Shown piece after piece: positions 43,389-51,344 of a stretch of 64,000 nucleotides of DNA (positions within the stretch are counted from its first letter, which is position 1; every line of letters begins with the position of its first letter). The notes under the pieces were generated by a model. That model was not told the origin of the DNA. It saw only the letters and a list, made by a program, of their open reading frames with translations, and ran no database searches. Position numbers and translations under genes: made by a program. The stretch spans positions 62,001 to 126,000 of the forward strand of contig JAZSFX010000010.1 in the NCBI GenBank assembly GCA_045532455.1, given 5' to 3'. This DNA comes from Ornithomonoglobus_A sp045532455 (GTDB taxonomy: Bacteria > Bacillota > Clostridia > UBA1381).

Positions 43389-44687
43389 TTAAGACTTTAC
43401 GGGATTAATAACTGATAGCGCGGCTCTTTCTCTCGTAAAATGATTTATAAAACGGTTTGTAATATCTTCAAATGTTATTCTTTTGTAGACTTCGTCGTAG
43501 TTAAAGAAATCTACATCCATAAATACTGAGCGTAAAAATGAGCTTGCATAGTCCTCAACGTCGTTTAACATTCTTATATAACGTCCCCATACAACCCTTT
43601 TAACTCTTTCAAAATCTTCTTTTAAAAGACCTTGTTTTTTTATGGCGTCAATTTCGTCAAGAACTGTTTCAAAGACCTTTTGCGGCTCTTTAGACTCACC
43701 GTCAAGCGAAGAAAATGCGTAATCGCACTGCTCGGTGTAGTCGGTGGAAAAGCTGGCATTTATGAGTCCTTGCTCGTATAGCCTTTTATATATTTTTGAG
43801 CTTTTTCCAACAAGCATTTTTAAGAGAATTTGAATTTCTATTGTCTTTTTTAGGAGCTTATCCCCACCAAAGCCCGTGTCGGTATCTTTCCAGCCCATCA
43901 TAAACAGAGGCGCGGCAACACTAAGTGATTGCTCATGATACGACTTTGATATTTCCATTGGCTCTGTGGGGTATATTCTTTTTATTTCTTCCTTAAAAGG
44001 CTCGTTTTTCTTTACGGATTTTTCTATTGTGTCAAATGCCTTTTCCACGTCGATGTTACCAACAAGCACAATAGCCATATTCGAAAGGTTATAGAACGTG
44101 TTGTAGCATTTATAAAGATAGTCGGCATTTATATGACTTATACTCTCTACCGTGCCTGCAATTTCCTTTTTTATGGGGTGATTCTGATACAGACAGTTTA
44201 TAAAATTAAAGAATAGCTTCCAGCTTCCGCTATCGTCATACATTTTAATTTCCTGACCGATAATCCCCTGTTCTTTCTGAACACTTTCCTCTGTAAAGTA
44301 TGGACTTTGCACGTAGTCCATAAGAGTTTTAATATTTTCTTCGATATTCGAAGTAGCACCAAAAAGATATGCAGTAATATTAAACGACGTAAAGGCATTT
44401 GCATTTGCACCAAGTTTGGAGAACTTGTCAAATACATTTGAGCCATCAGGCTGGTCGAACATTTTGTGCTCTAAATAGTGCGCTATTCCGTCGGGTACAA
44501 CGGTAACGTCGCTATCACCGGGAACAACAAATTCCGAGTCGACGCTTCCGTAGTTTGTACCAAAAATTGCGTAGCTCTGAGAATAATCCTTCTTTGGAAT
44601 TATATATACCTTAAGTCCGCTCTCAAGCTTTTTATAAAAAAGCTCTTCGCCGGTGGTTTTGTTTATTTTGTGTTCTGCATTAACCAT
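43389..44687 (-). CDS. M16 metallopeptidase, active subunit (YmfH-like)
   Basis: 432 aa. Zinc motif IAHYLEHKMF (HxxEH) near residue 70 with the downstream Glu in the EQGIIGQEIKM segment, followed by the usual C-terminal half (SVAAPLFMMGWKD, LYEQGLINASFSTDYTEQ). With the next gene it forms the YmfF/YmfH pair found widely in Bacillota, which has been linked to EF-P 5-aminopentanol modification. No signal peptide. 12 nt after the partner gene. Confidence 0.88.
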   Translation of the reverse strand: MVNAEHKINKTTGEELFYKKLESGLKVYIIPKKDYSQSYAIFGTNYGSVDSEFVVPGDSDVTVVPDGIAHYLEHKMFDQPDGSNVFDKFSKLGANANAFTSFNITAYLFGATSNIEENIKTLMDYVQSPYFTEESVQKEQGIIGQEIKMYDDSGSWKLFFNFINCLYQNHPIKKEIAGTVESISHINADYLYKCYNTFYNLSNMAIVLVGNIDVEKAFDTIEKSVKKNEPFKEEIKRIYPTEPMEISKSYHEQSLSVAAPLFMMGWKDTDTGFGGDKLLKKTIEIQILLKMLVGKSSKIYKRLYEQGLINASFSTDYTEQCDYAFSSLDGESKEPQKVFETVLDEIDAIKKQGLLKEDFERVKRVVWGRYIRMLNDVEDYASSFLRSVFMDVDFFNYDEVYKRITFEDITNRFINHFTRERAALSVINPVKS

Positions 44688-44699
44688 TAACTTAACTCC

Positions 44700-45965
44700 T
44701 TATTCCGCCTTGCCCTTTAAAAAGTAGACTGTGTCCAATTCAAGTTTTTTTGCAACCTTTACTACGTCGTCTTTTGTTAGAGATAAAATCTGCTCCTTTG
44801 CCTTTTCTATGTCGCGGTTTGTACCTGTAATATGCTCGCCAAGATAGAAGTTCTGCAAATGGCGCTGGTCATCGTATAGGGTGTTGTAGCTGTTTATTAT
44901 AGACTGTATGCTTGATGTAAACTCAAGTTCAGATATATTACCATTTTTTATTTCCTCAAGCTGCAGAAGTGATTCGTTATACGCCTTTTCGAAATTCTCA
45001 AACTCAATTCCTGCATTGACTATCATAAGTCCCTTAAATCTCTCTAACTGAGATGAAGCATAATATGCAAGAGATAACTTTTCGCGTACGTTGTTAAACA
45101 GTTTTGAATGTGCACCTGCTCCGTATATGCTGTTAAGCACAATTAATGCGGGATAATCAGCATCGCAGGGCGAAATGTTTGTACGAAAGCCTATCGACAT
45201 TTTACCCTGAGTAACGTTCATTTCTTCTGTAACGTCTTTTTTGGGCGCATCTTTTTTTAAGATTTGTGTCCCGTAGAGCTTTGGTGTTCTAAAATCTATG
45301 TGTGAAGTATATTCCTTTATTAACGAAACAATTTCGTCGGTATCAGCCTCGCCGCATATATAAAAATCAATGGGTGATGAGGCAATCACTTCTTTGTAGT
45401 GGTTGTATAGCGCTTTTGACGAAAGATTATCAAGTCCCTCGGTTGTGCCATATGCGCTAAGCGCAAAATTACTATTTTCACACATTTCCTCCTGACAACG
45501 CTGTGAAGCCCACGTGCGCTTATCGTTCATAAGCGACAGAATTCTGTCTTTTGCATTTTTGCGCTCCTGCTCAAAGATTGATGAATCGAATGCACCGTCA
45601 TTAACGTTTGGCTCAAAAATCACACAAAGAAGTGTTTTTGTTAATTCCATAAGCAGCTTTTCGCCACCAAGGGCATATTTGTCGGATATGGTTTCGCAAT
45701 CAAAATACAAAATCTGGTCCTCGCCGCGCTTTAACACAGTTGCACCAAACGACGCACCGTAAAGACTCTCGAATTGTTTTGAGAGTGCTTCGGTGGTGGG
45801 ATATTTTTTTGAGCCCATTTTTAACACATATGGCAAAAGTGCATTCAAAGAAACCTCGTCTTTGCAAAGAGGTCGGTGAATATATGCCGCAAGTGTTGTT
45901 GTTTTTAATTTTGTCATTGGTATATATTTTAATGTAATATTCGAATTAACATTTATTTCTAACAT
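44700..45965 (-). CDS. M16 peptidase-like inactive partner (YmfF-like)
   Basis: 421 aa. Same fold as the neighbour (LAAYIHRPLCKDEVSLNALLPYVLKMGSKKYPTTEALSKQFESLYGASFG ... MSIGFRTNISPCDADYPALIVLNSIYGAGAHSKLFNNVREKLSLAYYASSQLERFKG) but without an HxxEH motif; a typical inactive M16 subunit. The C-terminal region has the Arg/Tyr pair (REKLSLAYY) that helps the active partner bind substrate. Transcribed from the promoter at 46076-46104. Confidence 0.87.
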   Translation of the reverse strand: MLEINVNSNITLKYIPMTKLKTTTLAAYIHRPLCKDEVSLNALLPYVLKMGSKKYPTTEALSKQFESLYGASFGATVLKRGEDQILYFDCETISDKYALGGEKLLMELTKTLLCVIFEPNVNDGAFDSSIFEQERKNAKDRILSLMNDKRTWASQRCQEEMCENSNFALSAYGTTEGLDNLSSKALYNHYKEVIASSPIDFYICGEADTDEIVSLIKEYTSHIDFRTPKLYGTQILKKDAPKKDVTEEMNVTQGKMSIGFRTNISPCDADYPALIVLNSIYGAGAHSKLFNNVREKLSLAYYASSQLERFKGLMIVNAGIEFENFEKAYNESLLQLEEIKNGNISELEFTSSIQSIINSYNTLYDDQRHLQNFYLGEHITGTNRDIEKAKEQILSLTKDDVVKVAKKLELDTVYFLKGKAE

Positions 45966-45994
45966 ATAATTTAAAAACCTTTCTTACCACAGTT

Positions 45995-46053
45995 GTAGGG
46001 CACAGCGTTTACGATGTGCCGAAAGCGGTTTGTCGAAAATCGCCAAACCCTAC
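45995..46053 (-). repeat. Cloverleaf-like repeat GTAGGG...CCCTAC
   Basis: Outer GTAGGG / CCCTAC encloses two hairpins, GGCACA / TGTGCC and GGTTTG / CAAACC. The second half resembles the element at 57577-57605, with paired changes (GGTTTG/CAAACC here, GGTTCG/CGAACC there). It lies in the leader of the M16 operon. Confidence 0.6.
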
Positions 46054-46075
46054 TTTATAATATATAGTTAAATTT

Positions 46076-46104
46076 ATTTTACAATATTTTAGCAAAAAAG
46101 TCAA
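46076..46104 (-). promoter_or_regulatory. Promoter of the M16-trk run
   Basis: Minus-strand TTGACT (46104-46099), 17 bp, TAAAAT (46081-46076). The -35 overlaps the stop codon of gpr. Confidence 0.7.
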
Positions 46105-46952
46105 CCCACAAGGGCGTTAATATCCTCGAGCGACATATTTTTATGCAAAGCGAGGTTTATTCCGCACGCAATTGCTCTAGACATTTTTTTGATAACGCAG
46201 TCTATATCCTTGGAGGTTACCATAAGCGGTGCCATCTCCTCGGGAATTTTTATGTCGGAGATGTTGGAGGCATCAATAACCGTAGGCACACCAATGGCAA
46301 TAACCTTAACACCTAATGTATCGTAATTAAGACCTTTTCGGTCGTTACCAACACCTGAGCCGGGTTGAATTCCTGTGTCGGCAATCTGGATAGTGGTCGA
46401 CATTCGACTTATATCGGCAGCTGCAAGTGCATCAACTGCAATTATTAAATCAGGTTTTGTTTTTTTGCATATGGAGTTTATTATATCTGAGGTTTCAAGG
46501 CCTGTTGTGCCAAGTACACCCGGCGCTATTGCACACACGTTGCCCACATTTTCGTCAAAAAGGCTTTGCATATGATGTGTAACAAAAAGATTGTTTACAA
46601 CCTCGCTGCCGAGCGCGTCGGGGGTGATTTGACGGTTTCCAAGACCAACCACAAGAGTCATAGCGTGGGATGATACCTGTGCCATTTTTTTAATTTCATC
46701 ACTGATTATATAGCATACGTTTTCAAAATCGGTGCTGCTTTGACTAATCCCAGGGGCCTCTATTGTTATATATGTGCCCTTTGCTTTGCCGATTGACTTG
46801 GCTCCGTCATCGTTTAGTATGTCAACCTGAGTAACCTTTACATTTGCTCTCTTCCATTCCTTTGCTACAATACCCTTAATTTCTTTTGCGGTTTCTTTTT
46901 GGGTAAGCTCGTGTGCCTCTAAGGCAAGGTCTGTTCGTATGTTTTTCTTCAT
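46101..46952 (-). CDS. gpr: Germination protease GPR (spore protease)
   Basis: 283 aa aspartic-type protease that degrades small acid-soluble spore proteins during germination. N-terminal autoprocessing region IRTDLALEAHEL (cleavage after the Glu-like SASP site), then VVGLGNRQITPDALGSEVVNNLFVTHH, IAPGVLGTTGLETSDII, LIIAVDALAAADISRMSTTIQIADTGIQPGSGVGNDRKGLNYDTLGVKVIAIGVPTVIDA. Its presence shows that the organism forms endospores. Monocistronic between the terminator at 47041 and the M16 promoter. Confidence 0.95.
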   Translation of the reverse strand: MKKNIRTDLALEAHELTQKETAKEIKGIVAKEWKRANVKVTQVDILNDDGAKSIGKAKGTYITIEAPGISQSSTDFENVCYIISDEIKKMAQVSSHAMTLVVGLGNRQITPDALGSEVVNNLFVTHHMQSLFDENVGNVCAIAPGVLGTTGLETSDIINSICKKTKPDLIIAVDALAAADISRMSTTIQIADTGIQPGSGVGNDRKGLNYDTLGVKVIAIGVPTVIDASNISDIKIPEEMAPLMVTSKDIDCVIKKMSRAIACGINLALHKNMSLEDINALVG

Positions 46953-47040
46953 TTCAAAATCTGTACCTTTCTTGTTATATAATTATTTTTATTTTACCTT
47001 TAAATAAGAAAAACATACTTGGTTATATAATTTTTAACAT

Positions 47041-47070
47041 AAAAAAGAACGATGAAATCATCGTTCTTTA
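47041..47070. terminator. Terminator after the cohesin-bearing surface protein
   Basis: AAAGAACGATGA / TCATCGTTCTTT with a 2-nt loop, T-run on the minus strand, 7 nt beyond the stop codon at 47078. Confidence 0.87.
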
Positions 47071-47077
47071 ATTTGTT

Positions 47078-48013
47078 TTATTTTAAAACTATCGGTGTTG
47101 TATCTATACCCATACTAAGTGGTGTGTAAGAATAGTTATTATGTGTTTTTGGATCAGATAATCCGATGCTTGTCATATATCCTCTCACTGTTTCGTACAT
47201 TGTTGATATGCTGATTTCACCGCCGTCGTCGCTTAATGCTTTAAAGGTTACCTTTACATATGCTTCATCCTTTGCCTTGCAACTGTAACCACCGGTAGCA
47301 AAGGCACAAACAAAAACATTTTCTCTAAACTCCGGATTTGCTGCGTACATAAATCCATCAACACACATTTCAGAAGAAACAACTTCGAACTTGCTCTCAT
47401 CATAATTAATGGCAACTGAGCCACTTGTGAGTGCATATTGGCTATTAAAATTCTTCATATTTGCATATACAATAAATTCTTCGTCCTTCTTTACGTCATC
47501 AGCTTCTGTTGTAAGATATATGTATGGAGTATCATTATTATCACTAATTTCCGGAACACCATCTTTAGTTGTTATTATAACTGTTCTTGTTGTTTCGTCC
47601 CAGTCAACCTTGCAGTCAAACGCTTCCGAAACCGCTCTTAGCGGAATCATTGTTCTGTCGTTTATGATTTGAGGAGCAACATCTATTTTTGTAGCATATC
47701 TATCCGCGCTGTAAAGGTCTTTAAATTTGTATATTCTTAAACTCGGCTCTCCTATTGTCATAAAAACTCTTGTCAGATTATCACCGCTGTCTATTTGTAC
47801 ACGTTGTACCTCACCGTCCCATTGTACCTTGGCACCCATTGCCTCAAAGACACCTCTTGCAGGAACAAGTGTTCTGTCGTCTTTTATGATTGCAGTCTGG
47901 TCGGCAAATATAATTTCACTTCCGTTGAGTGTTACTGTGGGGTTTTGGGCTGCAAAACAGTTTATACCCAAAAGCATTAGTGCAACAACGGTTGCTAAAA
48001 ATATTCTTTTCAT
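47078..48013 (-). CDS. Secreted copper-amine-oxidase-N plus cohesin-like domain protein
   Basis: 311 aa. Signal peptide MKRIFLATVVALMLLGINCFA; residues about 25-150 have the copper amine oxidase N-terminal repeats (IIKDDRTLVPARGVFEAMGAKVQWDGEV and IINDRTMIPLRAVSEAFDCKVDWDETT); residues about 165-290 look like a cohesin fold (YLTTEADDVKKDEEFIVYANMKNFNSQYALTSGSVAINYDESKFEVV ... DEAYVKVTFKALSDDGGEI). Could bind dockerins from the cassettes next to it. GGAG site; own promoter and terminator. Confidence 0.8.
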   Translation of the reverse strand: MKRIFLATVVALMLLGINCFAAQNPTVTLNGSEIIFADQTAIIKDDRTLVPARGVFEAMGAKVQWDGEVQRVQIDSGDNLTRVFMTIGEPSLRIYKFKDLYSADRYATKIDVAPQIINDRTMIPLRAVSEAFDCKVDWDETTRTVIITTKDGVPEISDNNDTPYIYLTTEADDVKKDEEFIVYANMKNFNSQYALTSGSVAINYDESKFEVVSSEMCVDGFMYAANPEFRENVFVCAFATGGYSCKAKDEAYVKVTFKALSDDGGEISISTMYETVRGYMTSIGLSDPKTHNNYSYTPLSMGIDTTPIVLK

Positions 48014-48047
48014 TTTAATATCTCCTTTGTTTTATTTTACATACTAT

Positions 48048-48076
48048 ATTGTATCATAATTGTTTTAAAATGTCAA
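48048..48076 (-). promoter_or_regulatory. Promoter of the cohesin-bearing surface protein
   Basis: Minus-strand TTGACA (48076-48071), 17 bp, TACAAT (48053-48048), immediately beyond the terminator of the left cassette. Confidence 0.78.
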
Positions 48077-48094
48077 TTATTTTACAGCACAAAA

Positions 48095-48119
48095 AAGAGG
48101 GTGGAATTTCCACCCTCTT
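48095..48119. terminator. Terminator of the left cassette
   Basis: AAGAGGGTGGAA / TTCCACCCTCTT with T-rich flank on the minus strand, 19 nt after the peptide stop. The terminator of the right cassette (52460-52488) has the same stem. Confidence 0.88.
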
Positions 48120-48138
48120 AAATTTTAATCAAACGCGA

Positions 48139-48306
48139 TTAAGCTTGTGTCCAAGGTTCCCAATCTGTTGCTGTTGTGTAAGTTACGGCACCCATACCTT
48201 CTGTGCCTTCTAATAGCTTCTTAGCAGCTGTTCCGTTTGATTCTGTTACTATGTTCTCTTCAGAGAAGATAGATATATTCATTTCTGGCATTTCAAAATT
48301 TTTCAT
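48139..48306 (-). CDS. Small peptide, left cassette (55 aa, possible RiPP-like precursor)
   Basis: Starts MKNFEMPEMNISIFSEENIV, then TESNGTAAKKLLEGTEGMGA and ends VTYTTATDWEPWTQA. A strong GAGGAGG site lies 9 nt upstream and the stop is followed by a terminator. The first 15 residues match the right-cassette peptide except for one position, and both end D-x-W-x-x-W-T-Q, while the middle differs. No signal peptide, no Cys. Not recognised as a known family. The conserved head and variable middle recall leader and core of a ribosomal peptide, but no modifying enzyme is adjacent. Confidence 0.8.
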   Translation of the reverse strand: MKNFEMPEMNISIFSEENIVTESNGTAAKKLLEGTEGMGAVTYTTATDWEPWTQA

Positions 48307-48327
48307 AATATTTCTCCTCCTCTTAAA

Positions 48328-49239
48328 TTATTCCCAACCAAGCTGAACGTTCTCGATTGTTAGGTCGCTGTGGAATACAAGACCAAGCATAACTTCGCCA
48401 CCATCTAAAGCAGGAATATTAGCAAGAGCTCTCTTATCCTCTCCGCCAATCTTTGCATACCAGTATGCCTTTGTTGCACCTGTTGTTGGTGTAGATGTTA
48501 CTGTAAATGTACTTGCTTTAGCTGAACCAGTTTCGTTGAATACTGTGCCTGGAGTAGCATCTGTTTTTGTTGAGCCTGTATCACCTGTTGACTTCTCTGT
48601 GATTGTTGAAGTACCTGCAGCAAGAACATACTGAGGAGCTACTTCAGGAGTGAAACCATGCACAACCTTATTGCTATTATCTGAGGTGCAAGTGTTTACT
48701 CTTGTCAATGCACCACCAGCATCGTCTACGCCATTAACGAGTTCTAACTCTACATCCGCAGTTGGATCTGTCGCAACAACGTACAATTCAGCGATTATAC
48801 CACCGTTTGATATATATGGTGTTGATGAACCCCATGAGAATTTAATCAATTGATTTCCTTCGTCATCTGTAGAAAGATTCTTTGTCCATCCACTAGCAGC
48901 AAGGTATGTATTTACCTCTATAGGATCTCCAGTCTCTTCGTCTTCTCCCTCTTCAACTACATATAATCCGCCTTTTTTATCAGTACCTTTTACCATTGTA
49001 AAAGACTCAAGTGAGCCACTGATAACTTTAATTTGTATCTGAATAGCTGAAGTATATTCTCCAGCAAGGTCATCACATTTAACTGTAAAATACTGTCTGT
49101 TGCCTGTGCCAACACCAGTACTTTGTGTAACACCAGTATCTAATCTTATATCATATGTTTTTTCAGCAGAAGCAAGACTTGCAAATGCAGTTGTTGCTAT
49201 AGCTGCAGCAGCTATTGCTGATATTAATTTCTTAATCAT
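48328..49239 (-). CDS. Secreted cohesin-like protein, left cassette
   Basis: 303 aa. Signal peptide MIKKLISAIAAAAIATTAFASLASA; a beta-rich domain (IRLDTGV...YFTVKCDDLAGEYTSAIQIQIKV ... LIKFSWGSSTPYISNGGIIAELYVVATDP) that resembles cohesins by pattern; a Thr/Ser linker (EKSTGDTGSTKTDATPG) and a C-terminal domain (AYWYAKIGGEDKRALANIPALDGGEVMLGLVFHSDLTIENVQLGW) shared with the right-cassette protein. Start at 49239 because AAAGGAAG lies inside the longer alternative. 21 nt before the peptide gene. Confidence 0.75.
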   Translation of the reverse strand: MIKKLISAIAAAAIATTAFASLASAEKTYDIRLDTGVTQSTGVGTGNRQYFTVKCDDLAGEYTSAIQIQIKVISGSLESFTMVKGTDKKGGLYVVEEGEDEETGDPIEVNTYLAASGWTKNLSTDDEGNQLIKFSWGSSTPYISNGGIIAELYVVATDPTADVELELVNGVDDAGGALTRVNTCTSDNSNKVVHGFTPEVAPQYVLAAGTSTITEKSTGDTGSTKTDATPGTVFNETGSAKASTFTVTSTPTTGATKAYWYAKIGGEDKRALANIPALDGGEVMLGLVFHSDLTIENVQLGWE

Positions 49240-49283
49240 AACATATCTTCCTTTCATTTATTTATTTGTAATTTTTGATTAAA

Positions 49284-49943
49284 TTAGTTAATTGAACCAA
49301 TGGCTATATCTTTTCCGACATTAGCATTGCATTCCAAATCAACAGTTTTACACAAAATTTCTGTTGCATCGTCACTTGTTACAGATAAATCGTCGGTACA
49401 ATAAGCAGCTGCATAATAAGCATCATTTTTAGGTTCTTTCACTATAACTGATTCCAAGTCAACAGTCGAACACAAAATCTCTGTTGCATCATCACTTGTT
49501 ATTGAGCCATCGCCGTTAACGTCGCCAACAAGAACTGTATCAGGCGTATCCACTTTCTTAGTATATTCTGCAGTATAGATTTGTCCGTTAACCTGCATTC
49601 TGACATAAACTTTATCGCCATCAGCAAGCTCGCCAACAACAACTTCAGCAAAATCTGCTGTATTGTCTGATTGATTAATTTGTTTGATATCAGCAGGCGT
49701 GATAGTAACTGTTGTTTCGCCTGTTTCGTCTGCATCAAAGTCAGCAAATACGTTGTTGTTTAGTACCAACAATGTAGCGTCATCTTCGCCTGTAACAGCA
49801 GGAACACCCGAAAGTGTTAATGTGCTGTCAGCGTAGTTTGCAGTAACTGTTGTAGTATCAGGAGCAGCGCTTGCGCTTATGGCAAGAGCAGCAATAGCCA
49901 ATACCGTAACCGCGGTCGTTGAAAGCAATCTAAATAGTTTCAT
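49284..49943 (-). CDS. Secreted dockerin-domain protein, left cassette
   Basis: 219 aa. Signal peptide MKLFRLLSTTAVTVLAIAALAISASA; an Ig/FN3-like domain (about 30-135, VLNNNVFADFDADETGETTVTITPADIKQINQSD); and a type I dockerin with two calcium loops, VGDVNGDGSITSDDATEIL and DLSVTSDDATEILCKTVD. The first 130 residues are nearly identical to the right-cassette protein, the dockerin is not. AAAGGAGG ribosome site. Could dock to cohesins of the neighbouring proteins. Confidence 0.82.
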   Translation of the reverse strand: MKLFRLLSTTAVTVLAIAALAISASAAPDTTTVTANYADSTLTLSGVPAVTGEDDATLLVLNNNVFADFDADETGETTVTITPADIKQINQSDNTADFAEVVVGELADGDKVYVRMQVNGQIYTAEYTKKVDTPDTVLVGDVNGDGSITSDDATEILCSTVDLESVIVKEPKNDAYYAAAYCTDDLSVTSDDATEILCKTVDLECNANVGKDIAIGSIN

Positions 49944-49955
49944 ATTGTATGAAAC
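49937..49955. repeat. Palindrome over the left dockerin start codon
   Basis: GTTTCATA-CAA-TATGAAAC (read on the minus strand), 8-bp arms, includes the ATG. The identical palindrome covers the right dockerin start at 50651-50669. It could hide the start codon in mRNA and marks one edge of the duplicated segment. Confidence 0.75.
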
Positions 49956-50420
49956 CTCCTTTCTTTAAAACTAAGATACTTTTATTTTTCTCTTATGTTT
50001 AAGTAAAAAACTCAATAATTACGACTTTTCGTCCTCCTCTAAGCCTTCCCTCTACTTCATAATAAACTTAAACTTGACGAATAGACGTTTCCAATCCGCA
50101 CCAAATAAAGATATGTATGCGCGAATTGTATCAAGCCCACATTCCCTCTTTGACTGAGCTTGTGCACTCCCTAAAAATTCAGTTAACATACCGAGAGTCG
50201 CAAAATATATTAACTGTACCTTTTTTGCGTATAAACTTTTGTTTATTCTCTCAACGCAAAATTCTTCTTTTGTTGTGTGCAGTAATACTGCATACTTGAC
50301 TAGATTATGTCGTTTTCCTTAGGTGTTTCTCTCTGATTTTGAATAAAAATATTTTGTCTGTGTTTCTCTCCCACAAACAAAAAAACAACCCAATGATGAC
50401 AATAAGCCATCATTACATAT

Positions 50421-50449
50421 ATTTTACTACATTGTAAAGTTTTTTTCAA
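50421..50449 (-). promoter_or_regulatory. Promoter of the left cassette
   Basis: Minus-strand TTGAAA (50449-50444), 17 bp, TAAAAT (50426-50421). Start of transcription would be near 50414, giving a long leader. Confidence 0.65.
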
Positions 50450-50506
50450 GTGTTTTTACGGACATTTGCAATTTTTGTGCAATTTGACAATCACTGTTTT
50501 ATGCGT

Positions 50507-50535
50507 TTGTACACTTCTAACAAATATAATAAAAT
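50507..50535 (+). promoter_or_regulatory. Candidate promoter of the right cassette
   Basis: TTGTAC (50507-50512), 17 bp, TAAAAT (50530-50535); about 120 nt of leader before the right dockerin start. A TTGACA at 50484 lacks a good -10 at 17 bp. Confidence 0.5.
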
Positions 50536-50650
50536 TACATAAAAATGGAATATTTTATACTTGGCCAAAAACGTTGCAAAAATCCACTGTAACATGCAAA
50601 AAAATCATATTAACCAACAGCCACAAAGAGTTCTTCTGTTTTGTGCGACG

Positions 50651-50669
50651 GTTTCATACAATATGAAAC
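50651..50669. repeat. Palindrome over the right dockerin start codon
   Basis: GTTTCATACAATATGAAAC, identical to 49937-49955 in inverted orientation. Upstream of it the right copy reads TGTGCGACG, without the AAAGGAGG of the left copy, so the similarity between the copies begins here. Confidence 0.75.
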
Positions 50670-51301
50670 TATTTAGATTGCTTTCAACGACCGCGGTTAC
50701 GGTATTGGCTATTGCAGCTCTTGCTATAAGCGCAAGTGCTATGACAGTTGATTACACTGCACCGACAGAAACAACTGCAGGCACATTAACACTTTCGGAT
50801 ATTCCTGTTGTTACAGGCGAAGATGATGCTACATTGTTGGTACTAAACAACAACGTATTTGCTGACTTTGATGCAGACGAAACAGGTGAAACAACAGTTA
50901 CTATCACACCTGCTGATATCAAACAAATTAATCAATCAGACAATACAGCAGATTTTGCTGAAGTTGTTATTGGCGAGCTTGCTGATGGCGATAAAGTTTA
51001 TGTCAGAATGCAGGTTAACGGACAAATCTATACTGCAGAATATACTAAGGAAGCAGATGCACCAGCGTATGTTTTGGGTCAGGTAACAATTGGGGATACT
51101 GCTATAGACGTAAGTGATGCTTCGCTTGTTCTTCAGTCAGCAGCAAAACTTGTCACTTTGACTGATGCGCAAAAACTTGCTGCAAACGTAACAGGTGATA
51201 CTAACGCAACAACGGGAGAGCCAATTATTGACGTAAGTGATGCTTCGTCAATATTACAATATGCTGCAAAACTTATTACTGTTTTCCCTGCAGCAAAATA
51301 A
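50663..51301 (+). CDS. Secreted dockerin-domain protein, right cassette
   Basis: 212 aa. Same signal peptide as the left copy and nearly the same Ig/FN3-like domain; the C-terminal dockerin is different: VLGQVTIGDTAIDVSDASLVLQSAAKLV, then VTGDTNATTGEPIIDVSDASSILQYAAKLI, a type I dockerin with calcium-loop Asp residues. The usual ribosome site is missing: upstream is GCGACGG instead of AGGAGG. An in-frame ATG at 50561 would add 34 non-signal residues and also lacks a site. Expression may be weak or start unusual. Confidence 0.78.
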   Translation: MKLFRLLSTTAVTVLAIAALAISASAMTVDYTAPTETTAGTLTLSDIPVVTGEDDATLLVLNNNVFADFDADETGETTVTITPADIKQINQSDNTADFAEVVIGELADGDKVYVRMQVNGQIYTAEYTKEADAPAYVLGQVTIGDTAIDVSDASLVLQSAAKLVTLTDAQKLAANVTGDTNATTGEPIIDVSDASSILQYAAKLITVFPAAK

Positions 51302-51344
51302 TTTTAAATAATAAATAGAGAAAATAATGAGAGGAGAAATAATA

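Larger units (their letters stand above)
49956..50650. other. Intergenic region between the divergent cassettes
   Basis: About 700 bp with no convincing gene. It holds a minus-strand promoter (50421-50449), a plus-strand promoter candidate (50507-50535), hence a leader of about 470 nt for the left cassette, a hairpin AATGATG/CATCATT followed by a T-rich run (about 50383-50417), and a stem CAGTTAA/TTAACTG. On the minus strand, 50318-50052 is open for 88 codons without a usual start or ribosome site (internal ATG at 50189 would give 45 aa). No riboswitch class recognised. Confidence 0.55.

Noticed and set aside
43389..45965. M16 pair as AlbE/AlbF-like sactipeptide proteases
   Set aside because: No alb genes nearby; the active/inactive pair in this context is better explained as the common YmfF/YmfH core genes.
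50117..50299. 60-codon plus-strand frame in the gap between the cassettes
   Set aside because: No ribosome site or promoter in the right place; it is the complement of the other open frame in this gap and shows no protein features.
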